NCBI GenBank assembly: GCA_037043015.1
Contig: CM073329.1
Coordinates: 3,240,648-3,304,647, forward strand
Reading direction: 5' to 3'
Origin: Bryum argenteum
Taxonomy: Eukaryota > Streptophyta > Bryopsida > Bryales > Bryaceae
DNA: 64,000 bases
Under the pieces are notes generated by a model. The model was given only the letters and a program-made list of their open reading frames with translations. It was not told the DNA's origin and ran no database searches. This document shows positions 34,801-47,613 of this stretch, piece by piece. Both the position numbers and the translations under genes were made by a program. Numbering within the stretch: the stretch's first letter is position 1; every line of letters starts with the position of its first letter.

Positions 34801-36321
34801 ATCTGATGAGATCGTACCCATTACAATAGAGGGTGAAGGAATGAACAAAAGGTGAGATACATACCCTTCCGAATGTCAAGTCTTCAGTGCCGATGTTGAC
34901 CACAGAGCAACCAATTGCTTTGGCTGAGTTCAGAAACAACGTGTGATTCTCAATTCGCTCCCATGGATTCAACTTCTCCTTCATGTTGATCGCTCTTTCG
35001 TCAATAGTGCCAGGGACCGCCACGTTCACCAATTTACTGCACAATGAAGAGAACAGTGATCGGACTTTTGCTACAGAAATGCACAATCGAGGCGATGAGA
35101 GCGAAAGGTCATGTACCATAGAATGATGCCATCCTTGATCATGTCGAACAACTGATTCGTTTGTGAGTCAATAGGCAAAACATGTTGGAGAGAAGCATCT
35201 CCCTCGAGGTACATGTTGATATGATCTACATAAGCCTTCTTCTCAGAGTCACTAATAGTGTGCACCAATGTGGTTGCTGTACTCGTCAGAAACGACGAGT
35301 CTCCTTTCGATGGGCTTTGCCTGAAGCCTCGCCCTGCCTTTCGGAGCTCCAATTGCATCTGCATCACTCAAGAAAGCAGTGTCAAGGTAAGGAATAAAGA
35401 CACAAAAAGATTAAGAACGTTGAAGGGAGAGAAGAAGGTGTAGAAGAAAAATTACTCGCAAGAAATCTTCGAAGTCAAGTCCACCTTGTTTCTTCGTGTC
35501 GTGCCTGGTGACTAATTCGCCAACCTCTTTATTTGTCACTGTCTGGTTCGTCTTCACCATTTTCATTCCTGTGTGCAACTCGTTCACTGTAACGGTACCT
35601 GTCTTCCCCGTGTTCATGAGGTCGAACTGCGTGACAGCGAAATAGAATCAGTCAAAGCAATTATGAGGCTCAACAAATCATCTCACGATTCGTAAAGAAC
35701 ATGATTATGCTTAGGGCTGATGAAATTCCAATGCACCGGAGCTCAGGCCGGTGGAGTGCTCTCTGAGGGGCACTATCTCTTTGGATGTACTCTAAGAGAG
35801 TAGTGTTCATGAATTCCAACTGTATGTGAGCCCTCACTACATTTTATAAACCCTATTCCTCTCGTACCCCTGGACTTTTTATCTTTCGTACCCCTCATAC
35901 CCCTGGACTTTCTCTCTCGTACCCCTCCACGAGATTGAAGCAGATCTTTACCGCTGCGAAGACCTCCCATCAAAGATAACTAACTCCAATCTTTCTTTCT
36001 TTCTTCCCCAAGAGAATGACTACGAATCGTCACCCAGCTCCTCACCGCTGAATTCGCATCAATCGATTGCCGCCCTAATCCCTATCTTTTCTTTCGCGCA
36101 ATATCAACTCAGCTGCTGATCGAATTACGAAAGAAAAAATCACACACACCCACCTAACAACTTCGATTATTATTACCCAATTTCCTGACAGGGGAGAGAG
36201 ACAGACTCACATGGGTCTTGAGAAAGCGAAGCTCGCTGTGCGAGTAGGACTTGCGCAACACTTCATCTTCCACGAGAACCGCCGACACGGTTGCATCCTG
36301 CTGCTCGTCATTCACAGCCAT
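31852..36321 (-). CDS. Fimbrin (plastin-type actin-bundling protein)
   Basis: Thirteen exons: 36321-36211, 35626-35456, 35358-35117, 35036-34865, 34777-34739, 34648-34463, 34378-34167, 33666-33505, 33289-33090, 33004-32853, 32768-32672, 32563-32472, 32037-31852. All junctions are GT-AG and in phase, 673 residues (Arabidopsis FIM1 687). An N-terminal EF-hand-like segment (about 38-94; its loop [12 protein letters not shown] lacks the acidic Ca ligands) is followed by four calponin-homology domains at roughly 115-235, 258-370, 390-505 and 510-625. Landmarks: [104 protein letters not shown] and [12 protein letters not shown]. The protein cross-links actin filaments in the cytoplasm. The ATG is the first in frame in an exon preceded by GC-poor leader. 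The start exon is less certain than the rest. Confidence 0.94.
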
Positions 36322-36832
36322 GATCGCTTCGCTTTGTTTCGCTGTGCTGGCTGTCAAGTGATAGATCCAAGCTCCTATCGGCACAGCCTCGAGAATGGAT
36401 TGTCCGTTTGTGGGTTGTGGGTTGTGGATTATCCGCCACAAGCAAAGCAGCAGCAGCGCAATCGGGACTCCATCGCAAGCAAGGCAAGGAAGGGGAGTGG
36501 TGGGTGAGGAGGGGGAGCGTACGCGGCTATGGAGGAGGAATCCTTCTGCGAGAGCTGGTAGGGGGGCGGTGGCAGGCAGGCAGCGATTGAATCGATGGGG
36601 CTGGTTGGCGAGGTGGGTAGGTGTCTCGAAGGAAGGAAGGGGGAAGAAGGGAAGGGCAGTGATTGAGAAAGGGCAGGGGAGGGGGAATGGCGCCGTGACA
36701 AGGGGAGGCGGAAGAGGGCGTGGTCGTGCTTATGGTGCTCGGCTCTTCCTTTGGAGTTTCGACCCCGTCGCAGTCGTGACAGTTCCGCTGACCGAGGCCT
36801 CCATCCTTTTCACATTCATTAATCCATTATAA
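36322..36832 (-). promoter_or_regulatory. Upstream region of the fimbrin gene
   Basis: A purine-rich stretch (about 36480-36720, GGGAGG-type repeats on the plus strand, so CT-rich in the gene's sense) resembles a plant pyrimidine-rich core promoter or leader. No independent gene is supported. The frames at 36395-36832 (+) and 36429-36701 (-) come from this composition. Confidence 0.35.
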
Positions 36833-37390
36833 CCCTTAAATGCCCAAGCAAACCCGAGGGGCTTTTTTCCAACAGAAACTGCTCTGCAGCTCTCACTCTA
36901 CTCACCTTTTCACTTACATCAAAAGTGGTCACCTTCTTATGGGGTAAGCGTTCGTAGCAGCTACCAAGGAGGATGGAGGAGGGGTAATGAGCCCCCTAAT
37001 TTTTTTATGTATAGACATTAAATGCCAAGGAGTAGGCTTCCGAGGGTAACTTGGGGTAGTAGACCTCAAATATGAATTCAAAATTATCAAAAACGGCCTT
37101 GGGAGGTCCCCACGGATTCTAGGGTGCCTCCTTGGTAGCTGCCACAAACCATTGCCCCTTCTTATGATGCATTCAAAAACACTCAAGTTTTACATTTCAA
37201 ATCACAATTTATATGAGTGATTTTGTGCTTTGAAAGGATTGTGATAGGTAGGTTGGGGTTGTACATAACCTTGTGGGAGGTTGCAAGCTCATCATTGATT
37301 GGTTCATTCATGATGCCCAAGTTCAAAAGTGCACTATTCATAATGCCCAAGTCCAAAAGATGTTGTAATCCAATTTTGGGCGTTCAAGGG
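36833..37390. mobile_element. TTAA-type MITE, copy 2, interrupted by a nested element
   Basis: Left end CCCTTAAATGCCCAAG, right end (complement) CCCTTGAACGCCCAA. TTAA follows the right end (37391-37394) and a mutated ATAA precedes the left. The body matches 15454-15819 closely (CGAGGGGCTT, CAACAGAA, AGCTCTCACT, AAAGGATTGTG.TAGGTAGG). The copy is longer only because of an insertion at 36941-37158. Confidence 0.75.
36941..37158. mobile_element. Nested 218-bp MITE inside the TTAA MITE
   Basis: Terminal inverted repeats of about 32 bp: left GGGGTAAGCGTTCGTAGCAG, right complement GGGGCAATGGTTTGTGGCAG, both continuing CTACCAAGGAGG. It is flanked by TTCTTAT at 36934-36940 and 37159-37165; the duplication could be 7-9 bp because of the flanking Cs. 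The uninterrupted relative at 15454 shows the empty site (CACCTTCTTCTAATGCATT). A Mutator- or hAT-type origin fits the duplication size. Confidence 0.85.
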
Positions 37391-38754
37391 TTAACGAATT
37401 GGATCAAGGAGTTTCTATGTGTTTTCGCCTTCTTTTTTCCCTCTCTTCCTCTCTAGGCTCATAGACCAATAAAACTTCATGATATAACCTTTTTTCTTTT
37501 AACAGTCTATGTATTATTGATTGAAGGATAATACCTCTTGTCCATAGCAACCTCTGCCCGTGGAGAATGTACACCTCTTTATAAGGTTTTTTTATATTAA
37601 ATAGTAGAGTGTATCTAAAGGGGTAGAGAAGGAAGTAGGAAGGAAGGTGGAAGTAAGTCTCAACAAGTTCAAGGTGGAGGATTTAGTCACTCAAGAGTTA
37701 GCTTAGTCCTTTTACGAAAAACAATGGTTAGCAACCACTGTAGATCAAATCTATCTAAGTAAATACTCTTCTTCAATTTCAATGACACATACATTAACTC
37801 CATTAAAATACTTGAGGTGGCATGCCCTCCATAATATCACACCATTGGAGTGTTGCACATAAAGTCGCCAATCAGAGATGTCCACCCATCCTTAGCTTTC
37901 AAATGATGGAATGTAACGGAAGAGCCTCACGTCTTTGTGATTTTTCTTCAAAGTATGTGAAATACCTTTAACTTCAACTTTTCAATTTTATATGAATTAC
38001 TTGGTGTGTAACAAAAGGAAATTACTCTTATAAAATACTCCCTCTGTTCCCATAATTTTTAATTCATAGGTTCCTTCAAATCTACTTGTTAGAGGATATT
38101 TGAGGGAAAGCAAAATTAGACAAGCTCAAATAGCTCAACTATATTTAAATAGCTCAAAGCGGATTCATCTTAAAGACCCCACAACATTGGACATTAAATT
38201 GCTTGCCCCAATACACCACCTCTTTTATTGGGTGTACTGTACTCGCTTGGTGTACTAAGGACACATTTTTACTAGTGCCTCATATTAAGTGGTCATTTGA
38301 GCATCCGTTGTGTGACTTGCCAAGAGGCCCGCGGACGGCAACACCTGACTTTTCTCGTTCCAATGCAATCGTCAAGACTTATGCGAGTTTCACGTCAAGA
38401 CTTACGCGGGTTTCATGTCTCACGCCCTCCACATTCGAGTCTCGCCAAATTCACCTCACTTGTGATGAGTTCTCGCTCTCCCCGTAGCATCAACACGACA
38501 AACCCTTATTTGTAGTGTTGCTCGTGAAAATTATTGCTTTTCGCTAGTAGAATTGAAGTTCCCTAAGCTGTCGCTTGCAACCCTGGCTCTCTTGCTGTTC
38601 GTCAACACCATTGAGGAAAACTCGCATGAACCACTCCCGAAACCTCGAGGCTCACGAGAAAGCTTACGCCATCTTCGGTTTGCGGGCATCATAGGCGATG
38701 CTCTTCGAAACTAAAATTCGTGAGGACCACAAGCCAATAAACAAACGTAACTTA

Positions 38755-39257
38755 GGGCCGCTTTACACGAGGGGCCAAGCCATTGATGGGGCCAATTCAT
38801 GGCCAAGTCCTCTCTTGTGATTGGTTCAACTTTGAAAATTGGCCCGAGGGGCTTTACATGGGGAGTCAAGGCCAATTTTCTGAAATTATATTATAATGGG
38901 TGGGGGACAAGTTATGACACGGCCCGCGCTCCAAAAGTTGGGAGATACAAGAATGGAAGGCCAATTCATGGCCTAAAGGCCGTTGCTTGATTTCAACACA
39001 AAATCATTATTTTACTAAAATACTTTAATGTGAACAAATCAAAAGCATGGAATGTAGCTAATAATACGAATTGGCCCCATGGGCTTCGTTTTCTTTCTAC
39101 AAATCGGCCCCAAGGGCTTTACACAAGGGGGAATTGGCCCCAACTTTATTAATTGTTTAATGTGTTCTCCAAGTGGCCCATGGATCCAATTGGGCTCAAA
39201 ATGTGAGTGAATTGGCTTGGAGAATTGTTGGCCTTGACTCCCCATGTAAAGCGTCCC
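38755..39257. mobile_element. Harbinger/Tourist-like MITE, copy A (503 bp)
   Basis: Flanked by TTA at 38752-38754 and 39258-39260. Left end GGGCCGCTTTACACGAGG, right end (complement) GGGACGCTTTACATGGGG. The interior is rich in GGCCAATTCATGGCC-like palindromes. A 3-bp TTA duplication and GGG termini fit PIF/Harbinger MITEs. Confidence 0.75.
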
Positions 39258-40608
39258 TTAGATTATTGGGAAATACTATGGTATTTGTGAAAGGTAAAGA
39301 CATTATGAACAGACGATGTATTCACGCCAATCTTCGATTTGAAGATTGGAGTTTTTATCTATCTATCTATTTGTGAAAGAGGTTGAGAAGCACAAAAAGG
39401 GATGAGGTAGAGGCCAAAGCCTGGCTTGCACTTATTTGGTCCCCACTCTAGTGGGGAGGCAGCTGGCTAGTGAGACACGGCTGTTGCACCTGTCACTCGC
39501 CACCAAAGCAAAAACAAGGCAATCATGGCGTGACCAGCACCCCACGGAATTAGTCACCACCACAATACATTTCCATCAACACTCGGTACAACAACAACCT
39601 ACACACTCCCCTTCCACCACCACCATAGTTCATCATCAAATCAAAACATTTTCTACTAAAGCATCACCTCAAAAAGGAGAAGCTCTACAGTGACCTCCAG
39701 ACGGCCATATCTGAAATCTGTGAACAAAGTTTTTTTTAGGGAAATCTGATTGTAGGATCTTGTTTATAACTTTATGATTGACCCCTAGCCTAAAGTTTCA
39801 AGGCTCTATTTTGCTTGTTTTACTCTTTCTGATTGCAAGGTGAGACTTTTCAAATTATGGTGTATCATGAGGATCCAATTCTTTTACTTGTTCAAGATCA
39901 TGTATGCCAAATCTTAAACAAAATTTTCTTACCGGTTTGTGCGATCGTAACATCCAAAGTCTGAAAAAATAAAGTTATTTTTTGCTTGTTGTGAAAAGGA
40001 GAAGCAATGTTTTTAGGGCTAGAAAAATCACTTTTGGAAGTAAATATGAGGGGAAAAATTGCATAGACATGTTCCTAAATCCCCTACAAGCAATTAATCT
40101 TCACATTCTTGTTCCTAGGTGAGTTGGGGACATGTCTATGCAATTTTTTACCCTCATGCCACCTGTAAAACTTAAAGAAATGCTTGAATCTTCACATGGA
40201 GGTATGCTGAAATTCAAATACAAAGGCTGGTCTCTGACAATTAAAATGATGTTTGAAAAATGATTGGAATAAAGATCAAGACAATGAGATCATGCCATAA
40301 AACCTTATTTACATGTAGAAGAAACAAAACGTGAAAAAAAAGTAAAATCTCAATTTTTGGTGAATTTTTGAAGTTTATGTGATTAAATTGCTTTTGGGCT
40401 GATTTTGAGAATAAATAAGCATATATCACAATTTGGGGCAGTTTGGGCAAATTTTGAATAATGTTTTCAAACGTTGACCATGAATATCTCCTAGAGTATG
40501 AGGAAATTTTGAAAACTCAAAATGACTTCCCGGAAAGGTATGAAAAAATTTCTACAATCTGCAAAAAAAGCAAAAAAATCATTAATTTTTATTTTTATTT
40601 TTTTGAAG

Positions 40609-40647
<39 letters not shown>
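40609..40647. repeat. Poly(A) tract
   Basis: 39 consecutive A residues on the plus strand. It may mark the 3' end of a retroposed sequence, but no upstream retroelement was recognised. Confidence 0.9.
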
Positions 40648-40648
<1 letters not shown>

Positions 40649-41222
40649 ACTTCATATGATCTATGTTTAGTAGCTGAGAGCGTGACCAAAGTCAAATCGA
40701 CCATTATGTGATGTTTTACACATGCACTTGTACTTACTACACGCAGGTGTACTCACAGGTTTATAATGAACACTTTTGTACTAGTGAGGAGTCGATTTGT
40801 TTCCAAGAACAAGGTCCAATGACCACTTTACATGGGAAATCGAGTTGTTCATGAGGTCAAAGGAAGGCAAAATGCTTCCATTGAATTGGTCCATTTTGTT
40901 CCGAGACCATAAACACGAGGCTTGAATTTGCGTCCCAAATTTGAACTTGATCACGATGGACTGACGTTTCCCTCGAGGCAGAAATTGCATACACATGCTT
41001 TCTGATACTTCAACAGTCAAATTTCTTCACACAACTACTTAAGAAGTCATCAAATTGTGGTTTAGAATGTTCAAAAGTACAGTAATCAATAAACAATTTG
41101 CCACTTTGGAAGCAACCTTCCATGAGAGCTTTGACCATGGCTAAGTTGCTTGATGCCCACGTGAGATTAAGTCTTTGCGGTCATTATTCACAAAATTTAG
41201 CATTTTCTTCATGGTGAGGTTA

Positions 41223-41394
41223 GGGACGCTTTACATGGGGAGTCAAGATGTACATGGGGTCGATGGAGAGCAAAAATTCTCTCAATTTGATTGATCCGTT
41301 TTTTGAACTGCAAGTAACACACAATTGACATTGAAAGAATTTTTTGCGCTCTTTCGGCCCCATGCTCGGCTTGAATCCCCATGTAAAGCATCCC
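41223..41394. mobile_element. Harbinger/Tourist-like MITE, copy B (172 bp)
   Basis: Left end GGGACGCTTTACATGGGGAG follows TTA (41220-41222). The right end (complement) is GGGATGCTTTACATGGGG, followed by TTC. A short internal-deletion relative of copy A. Confidence 0.7.
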
Positions 41395-43450
41395 TTCGTC
41401 GCATCTTCTGTTTGTCGTTGTTAGATCTATAGGTAGGCAAGGCCAACTTTCTGATAAGAGTGAAGTAACCCCTAGGTTATTGGTTGCGACTAGTAATCAT
41501 TGCTTGTAGAGTTGTTGGTGAACTTGGCGCTCTATTTATATTGGCCTTTTGAGGCCTCTGGTCTTTTTCTCTTTAGTTAGAAAAGTAACGGCCGGTTTAC
41601 ACTACGGTGGGAAATTCTCAATTGTGATTGGTTGAAATAGTGCTTCTTGACCGGTAGCTGTTTACACTTAGTGAAAAAAACAATGGTGGTGAACATTTGT
41701 TATGGATGATAAAATGGCTGCCTAATCTTATAACTTATGTTTGAGAGTGTTTTGTGTTGTTAAAAATAGCTTTTATACATAGTTTGATTACTTCTCCTCT
41801 CAATCAAGTGCACCAAACAATCTTTTCTCATAGCGAATTCGCCTTAACTGATAGCGGACTGATCGGAAAGTAGCATCGGAGAGGAAAAAAAGTTAGAGAA
41901 TTCTCCGAGATCGATGAAGCGTAGGAGTAGCGCCACGGAATTCTGAGCGTTGTATGAGTAAAATGTGCAAATGAGGAAGACAATGTGCCAAAGGCAATTA
42001 TTATTATTTGAATATACCAAACCTTGTATGATGAGAGTGTACAAATAATGAATGATTTCCTCATCATCACGCATACTAGGGCAATCCTAGATTCATATAC
42101 TCATTTCCTCATCGTAATGTGTTGTGACAACCCTAAATACACAACTACTCACACATGACAAGCGCGTCTGATGTGATTGCTTGATAAAGATGATATCATC
42201 GATGGATAAAAAAATGTTGCCAATACCGTCACATCGGCTATTGAGCAAAAGGAGCTTATCGGGTAGTGAGGACCCACTCGTATATGTGTATGCGGGAGAA
42301 GGTGGAGTAGTATCGTGTACGAGTAGAGAAGTATTTTGTAGTGGGGCCCACGGTGGCCAATGGGTACTTGCGAGGCTTGGGCTTATCGCTTATCCGGCTC
42401 ATGGCCAAGGGTTGCGGTGGGGTGTACCCGGGTATTGGGCATGGCGACACAAGAAAAAGATGCAAGCGAGAAGGCAAAAGAGTCTTTCCTTCCACATGGC
42501 AGCACATGGAAAGACACTTAAAACACGACTAAAACAGGGCTTGACACCACGAACACGGATTCCACAAACACGGATTGAGCTTAGTGAGCAACATGGATTG
42601 AGCAGCGTAGTGTCATGGTTTTAAAGGCCCATGAAGGGCAGTGCACAGAAAGCGCTGGCAGAACTAAATGTTGACCCTGATCTGCAGCTCTGTTTCAGAT
42701 TTAGTGCGCTACAGTACTATAAATACTACTGGACTCAAAAATTGATGTGTTATAAATAGCTGATTAGACCCTAGATCACCTTGTGGATTGCATCAGTATC
42801 ACAATAGGCCCTAGATCACCTTGTGGATTGCATTAAAAATCGGTTTCATGAGACTCCCCGCTCAGCAGAGTCAATCCGAATTAAAGGGATCATGTTTTTC
42901 TTTAGAAAGTCCAACAAGAGTCTGAATTTCAAAATTGAAATTGGAGGCCCTGATTTTCTCCAAGAATGTATACAGAATGTCCATTGGCCTACATATACGA
43001 GGGAACATTGCTAATTAGGTCTATCATCGGCTATTTGGGTCCATTCTCGTATGTAGAATCAGTTTTTTGTTCTCTGCCCATTTGCTCCTGAGCAGGTTTT
43101 GCCACATGAGTTGAGTTAGCATCTCTTAAGAGTCTTGATATTTTTCAGCAAGCATTATCGTAAGCCCTACACTACCTTTGGAATTCTTTGGTTGAAGAGC
43201 AGATAAGTGATCAATGTAAACCCCATACAGATTGCAGTAATCTTAAAAATTCACATTCAATGGGTCCTGATTCGTATCATGCCCTGCCCCTGTAGCTACT
43301 CCATTGGCATCGCAAATCCTACTTTTGAAGAACCTCTCTGGTCTCCATCCGTAATACCACAATATCAAATTTCACAGCAATTACTGCAGCCTAAGTGAGT
43401 AAAATACAACTACTGCAGTAAGTGATGCTCATGAGGATGAGAAAGAGAAG

Positions 43451-45644
43451 CTAATTTACTTGAGACAGTCGTGCAGTGACGGCAACCAAGGAGAATGGAC
43501 CGGAAGCTGCTTTTGCAGAGGATTGCACTTTCCGAACCAGCATTTTCCACCGGTTCTCCTCCTTGCGACTCGGTTGCTGTCCCACTCGCTCCTTAAAGTG
43601 CCTGCTCACACAACACCAACCCATGCTCAGGTCCCACAACTGGAGTTTTTCTCACTGACAGAATCGAATTAGATATGCTTAATTGAAGGTGAAAGCAAGA
43701 TCCATTGGGATGGTGAATGGTACCGGCAGAGGGGCACTTTGCACGAAGAGTCTTGCAAAGTGCACATGCGAGAGTGAAGCTCAAGAAGCTGCCACATGCG
43801 TTTGCAATGCACGCACCCTCCCGAGACTTTCAACTTGCACGCCGCGAAATGGCGCACCAGCGACTCCAAGCCTTTGCAAGCAGGGTACGAGCAGGCGCCT
43901 TGCTGCCCATCCAGAGCCTTGTCGTGAGGACCGATGGATCGACACCCGTCTCGACAGATGTGCACCAGCGCTTCCATTGCATCGTGCAACTGTGAATACA
44001 CTTTGTCTTCCTCCTGCTTCCGAATCCTGTCCCTTCTTCTCTGCACACCATATAGGATAGTCCATTCATGTCACAGCATGCTCAGTAACATTGATCCATT
44101 AATCATTAACATTGATCCATTGACCAGTGGAAGTAAAACTGTCCTTTATAAATTCTCGTCAATGACTCAAAACGACTCACAATGACTCAAACAACAAGCG
44201 ATTGTGAGGTTTTGAGCGTACGGTTTCTGCTTCAATTACTGCCTCCACTAGCTCCTGTTCAAGGGTTGGATCCGATTCTTTCATGATCCTCCAAGCTTCT
44301 GATCGAGCCACCTTCTTGAAGTCCACCACAATTCGTCGTAAACACAACATTTGAAGACGAGATGCGTCACATAACCTGTCACAAACGTTTTATTCAGCCA
44401 ATCTAAGCCAGCTCTTATAACGAGGAATAGATAGAAGTTTAGCTCTGGTTCTTGATGTATTGCTCGAATGATGAGTACTTTGTTTTGGTTCAAAAAAGGA
44501 GAGAAAAAATAACAAGTTTAACAGCCTTACCTCGATAATTGCAAGACATCCACCACATTGTCAGAGTTTAGCAGCCCGAGCTCAAAACTGTCTGTACAGA
44601 GGCGCTTCAGAGCTGGAACCATGTATGCGTGTGCCAGCACTAACAAAGGAATGGCATACATTTCCATATCACCTTCCTCGCATCTGAATAATCAAACATG
44701 ACACCATCAGTAAGAAGCTGATCAAAATCCGCGTAGCACCAGAAAACGTGCAGTAGACTCATCTTTCCATGAGGAAGATTCTAGTCTAGATTCGTTCATC
44801 ACTACTCTCGCACAAAGTTTGCACATTCTTCCAAATAGATTCCATTGACCACTCCATAAGGAACTTGTTCAAATGAAAGAAGCTCGGTTTTCTGATGACA
44901 ATGATCATAAAAGTGGTTTGAACAGATCAATGACATACCGAGAAGAATATAAAAAGCGAACGAAGCATTGAACTGCTTGAAACGGGACACCGCGAATATA
45001 AACAAAAGCGCGCGATGATCGTCGAAACTCCTCCTTCAGTATACATTTCAGTGTAGGCGAGCTGCACATCTACAGATACACATCCATTACATCAGCATTT
45101 CTCAAAGGGAAAAACGGGGTTCATTGCAAAAGTAGGATTCGTAGCTTACCAAAACCATCGAATGTGCATATACTTCGTGACCATCACCAGTGAGAATGGT
45201 AACATCAGTGTTGACTCCGTCGAAGAACATGCGATCCCAACTGTCAACAATCTCCTTGTGGAGCGAAGTGCGAGCACACTTGTTCGGTTTCTTCGAACCT
45301 TTTAAAGGGGGAGGAGCAGGTGGAATGATGTCTTTCAAAGACGGCGATCGATCGATTGATAACTCTGATTGCAGGTTCGGATTCTGTACTTTAGAAGGAG
45401 ATTCAGTATCTTTCTCTCCCGGTGGATGCTTGATTGAGTCATAGATTCGAGTTCCGTCGGCCGACAAGCTCCGGTAAATTTCTGGAGACTTCTCTTTGAA
45501 CGCCGAGGAGGCTGCTCTTGCAAGAGAGTGATGAGAAAGTGGTGACCGACCTGATGTCGATGCAGTGCTTTCCATTGAGGGACGATCTGGGTGATCGAGA
45601 TGAACCCAGAGAAGATTCTCTTTTCCTCCCGCTGTGAGAATCAT
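43451..45644 (-). CDS. BTB/POZ-TAZ calmodulin-binding protein (BT family)
   Basis: Six exons: 45644-45150, 45069-44939, 44683-44531, 44375-44222, 44040-43724, 43601-43451, all GT-AG and in phase, 466 residues. A BTB domain (about 143-255) begins FFDGVNTDVTIL..HEVYAHSMVL and continues GVPFQAVQCFVRFLYSS. The BACK-like middle has HAYMVPALKRLC and NVVDVLQLSRLCDA. The RRRDRIRKQ segment leads into a TAZ zinc finger (about 320-417) with HICRDGC, ACKGLESLVRHFAAC, GCVHCKRMWQLLELH and CKVPLCR. The C-terminal basic helix RWKMLVRKVQSSAKAA matches the calmodulin-binding region. Arabidopsis BT1-BT5 are about 350-380 residues and act as CUL3 adaptors in nitrate, sugar and gametophyte signalling. This protein has about 100 extra N-terminal residues, Ser/Pro-rich. 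Start choice between 45644 and 45575 is open. An acceptor at about 45660 suggests an upstream non-coding exon. Confidence 0.92.
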
Positions 45645-45783
45645 GCTTCCTCTACCCTGGTAACGACAATAGGGTTTCGCGTCAATGGCAGGCAGATTCC
45701 CACTCCTTACACAGTAAATGGAAAGCAAAAATGTGGGCTATTGCTTGAATTCAAGCTGTGTCCAATGCAGGAACTATCTCAGA

Positions 45784-46345
45784 AGCTAAACCTCCGACAC
45801 TGACTGATCGAAGTACAGACAATTGAGAAACGAAAACCCTAATTTAAATTCCGACTCCTTAAAAAGAAACGAGAACAAAAACCGTGGGTTATTCTTATTT
45901 GCTCGAGTCTCAATCTGGGTCTACTCCCATTATAAGCACTGATAATGCAAACACCGTCGGTAGAAGCTAAACCCCCAAAATTGACTTATGCACAGGATTA
46001 AAGAAACGAACCCGATGACCTCCGCTCGAATGAAAACGAAACGCAAAAAAATGGGATACTCTTATTTGCTCGATTCTCAATCTGGGTCCACTCCCATTAT
46101 TGACGACAGAAAGCAAAAAACGTCGGCAAAAGCTAAACCCCCAAAATTTGACTGATAAACAGGATTGTAAAAACGAACACAATGGCCTCTGCTTTCACTA
46201 CAATCGAGTGCGACCCGATGCGCACTTCAGAAAACTAAACCCCCGATTAGACTAATCCAAATACAAAGGATTACGAAACAAACCCGATCATCGATTGGAT
46301 ACTAAGTGCGACCCAATGGGCTAAACCCACAGAATTGGGTAGAGA
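45784..46345. repeat. Degenerate tandem repeat in the 5' leader region of the BT gene
   Basis: Four to five diverged units start with AGCTAAACCCCCAAAATT.. near 45784, 45965, 46131, 46233 and 46320. The middle two are the closest, with a period of about 167 bp, and also share TTGCTC.A.TCTCAATCTGGG and CACTCCCATTAT. It lies between the predicted leader intron and the probable promoter of the BT gene. Confidence 0.7.
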
Positions 46346-47613
46346 GGAGTAAGAGACTAACCGCGCTCAATCATCGGTGAGGTCGCTCAAATTGCGAGCG
46401 ACTCAACGCGTATTCTAAAATAGAGTGGAGTGCTGCATTGGAAGAGCGAGAGTGAAGGCTCCTCATCCCTCCTCGGAAGGCGGGGTGCAAATGCGAAGCA
46501 ACGTGGGGTGAGGTATCCGTGTACTGAAAGCAACGCTCGCAATTGGTCTGCGAGCTTCGACCAAGGACTGAGAAGCGGAGACGTTCATGTACTTAAAAGG
46601 CAACTTGCAAGCAACAAGAGCAAAGCAATGAAGGCACTCTCGGCCATAGCCGCCGGCGACTTGAGGTCCATTGATTGCAATTGGCTTCCTTCATGCTTCT
46701 CGTATTGGCGAAAACGATGGTGGGATGAATCTCATCTCTCTATGATGCTGTCTTTTCTGTTCATCCGCCTTTGCCATTCCTTTTGAGGTAGTATCTGATA
46801 GCATATTCCTTCTTGTTGGGAGATAACAGAAGATTGACAACTCCGAAGCTATTTTTAGGTTTGCGTGAATGGAGTGTTTGTTTGATTTAGCTTTGGATGT
46901 ATGTAGATAGATAGATACAGACTTTGTTCCCTTTCTAAGGTTGTGGCTGGCATGAATGAAGTGTCCGTTCGTAATGCTAATATCCCGACGACCTCCAGAC
47001 AAGGGGAAATTGGAACAATACCACTTCCCCCTTCGAGGGTAGACACTACAACTATGCTAGTTTCTAAGCATAGTTAACCCCCCCCCCCACAATAGTTGGG
47101 TGGACTATAGTGGTAAGCACCACACCGGCATGGCAAATACAACCCACAACCTTCTCATTGGGGCCATGAGCCCCTACCACCACGCCAAGACCTCTGGTGC
47201 CTTTTGGATGTATGCACTACACTCTAGACTACATTGAATGTTTGAGATCGCTCCATGTCTTTGCAAGAGACATAACTCGGACCCCTTTTTCCCGTAACTA
47301 TATTCACTTTAAAAGTTTTATTGATGACTTAGTTGAAACTTAGGAGATTTTTCTTATAAAATAGGTGTGACTTTCACAATAGCAGACATGAATATCATCT
47401 ACTTTGAACATAAGCACATGGACGTCTTTTACTTTGATTCAGATGTCTTTCACTATACATTAATTTTATTATCTTTTACTATGATAAATTTAGGTGTACA
47501 ACCTCAATATGAGCATATCTTTAATTTTAATTTTAATCAATCTCATACCATATGTGGGTACATATATGAACAAATATATATTTGGTGAGTTTTGGACATG
47601 AAACGGTAAAGAC
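46346..47613. other. Spacer upstream of the BT gene
   Basis: Contains the probable BT promoter. A frame at 46430-46786 (+) has no known domain. 46900-47060 carries a GATA run and an inverted copy of the dispersed 'attcatgccagcc' repeat (46930-46985). Confidence 0.4.

Larger units (their letters stand above)
37395..43450. other. Repeat-rich intergenic spacer
   Basis: No supported gene. Contents listed separately: two Harbinger-like MITEs (38755-39257, 41223-41394), a Stowaway-like end at 38037, a 39-base A tract at 40609-40647, and a 25-bp direct repeat (CCCTAGATCACCTTGTGGAT...) at 42769 and 42809. A dispersed repeat related to the 8031 array is at 39314-39365. The 147-codon frame at 42181-42624 has no recognised domain. 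Confidence 0.45.

Noticed and set aside
36395..36832. 145-codon frame upstream of fimbrin
   Set aside because: It lies in the purine-rich promoter or leader of the opposite-strand gene and has no domain.
40609..40647. Retrotransposon 3' end suggested by the poly(A) tract
   Set aside because: No reverse transcriptase, LTR or target duplication was found next to it.
42181..42624. 147-codon frame in the 37-43 kb spacer
   Set aside because: No recognisable domain, no splice context and frames on both strands. Kept as unproven, not annotated as a gene.
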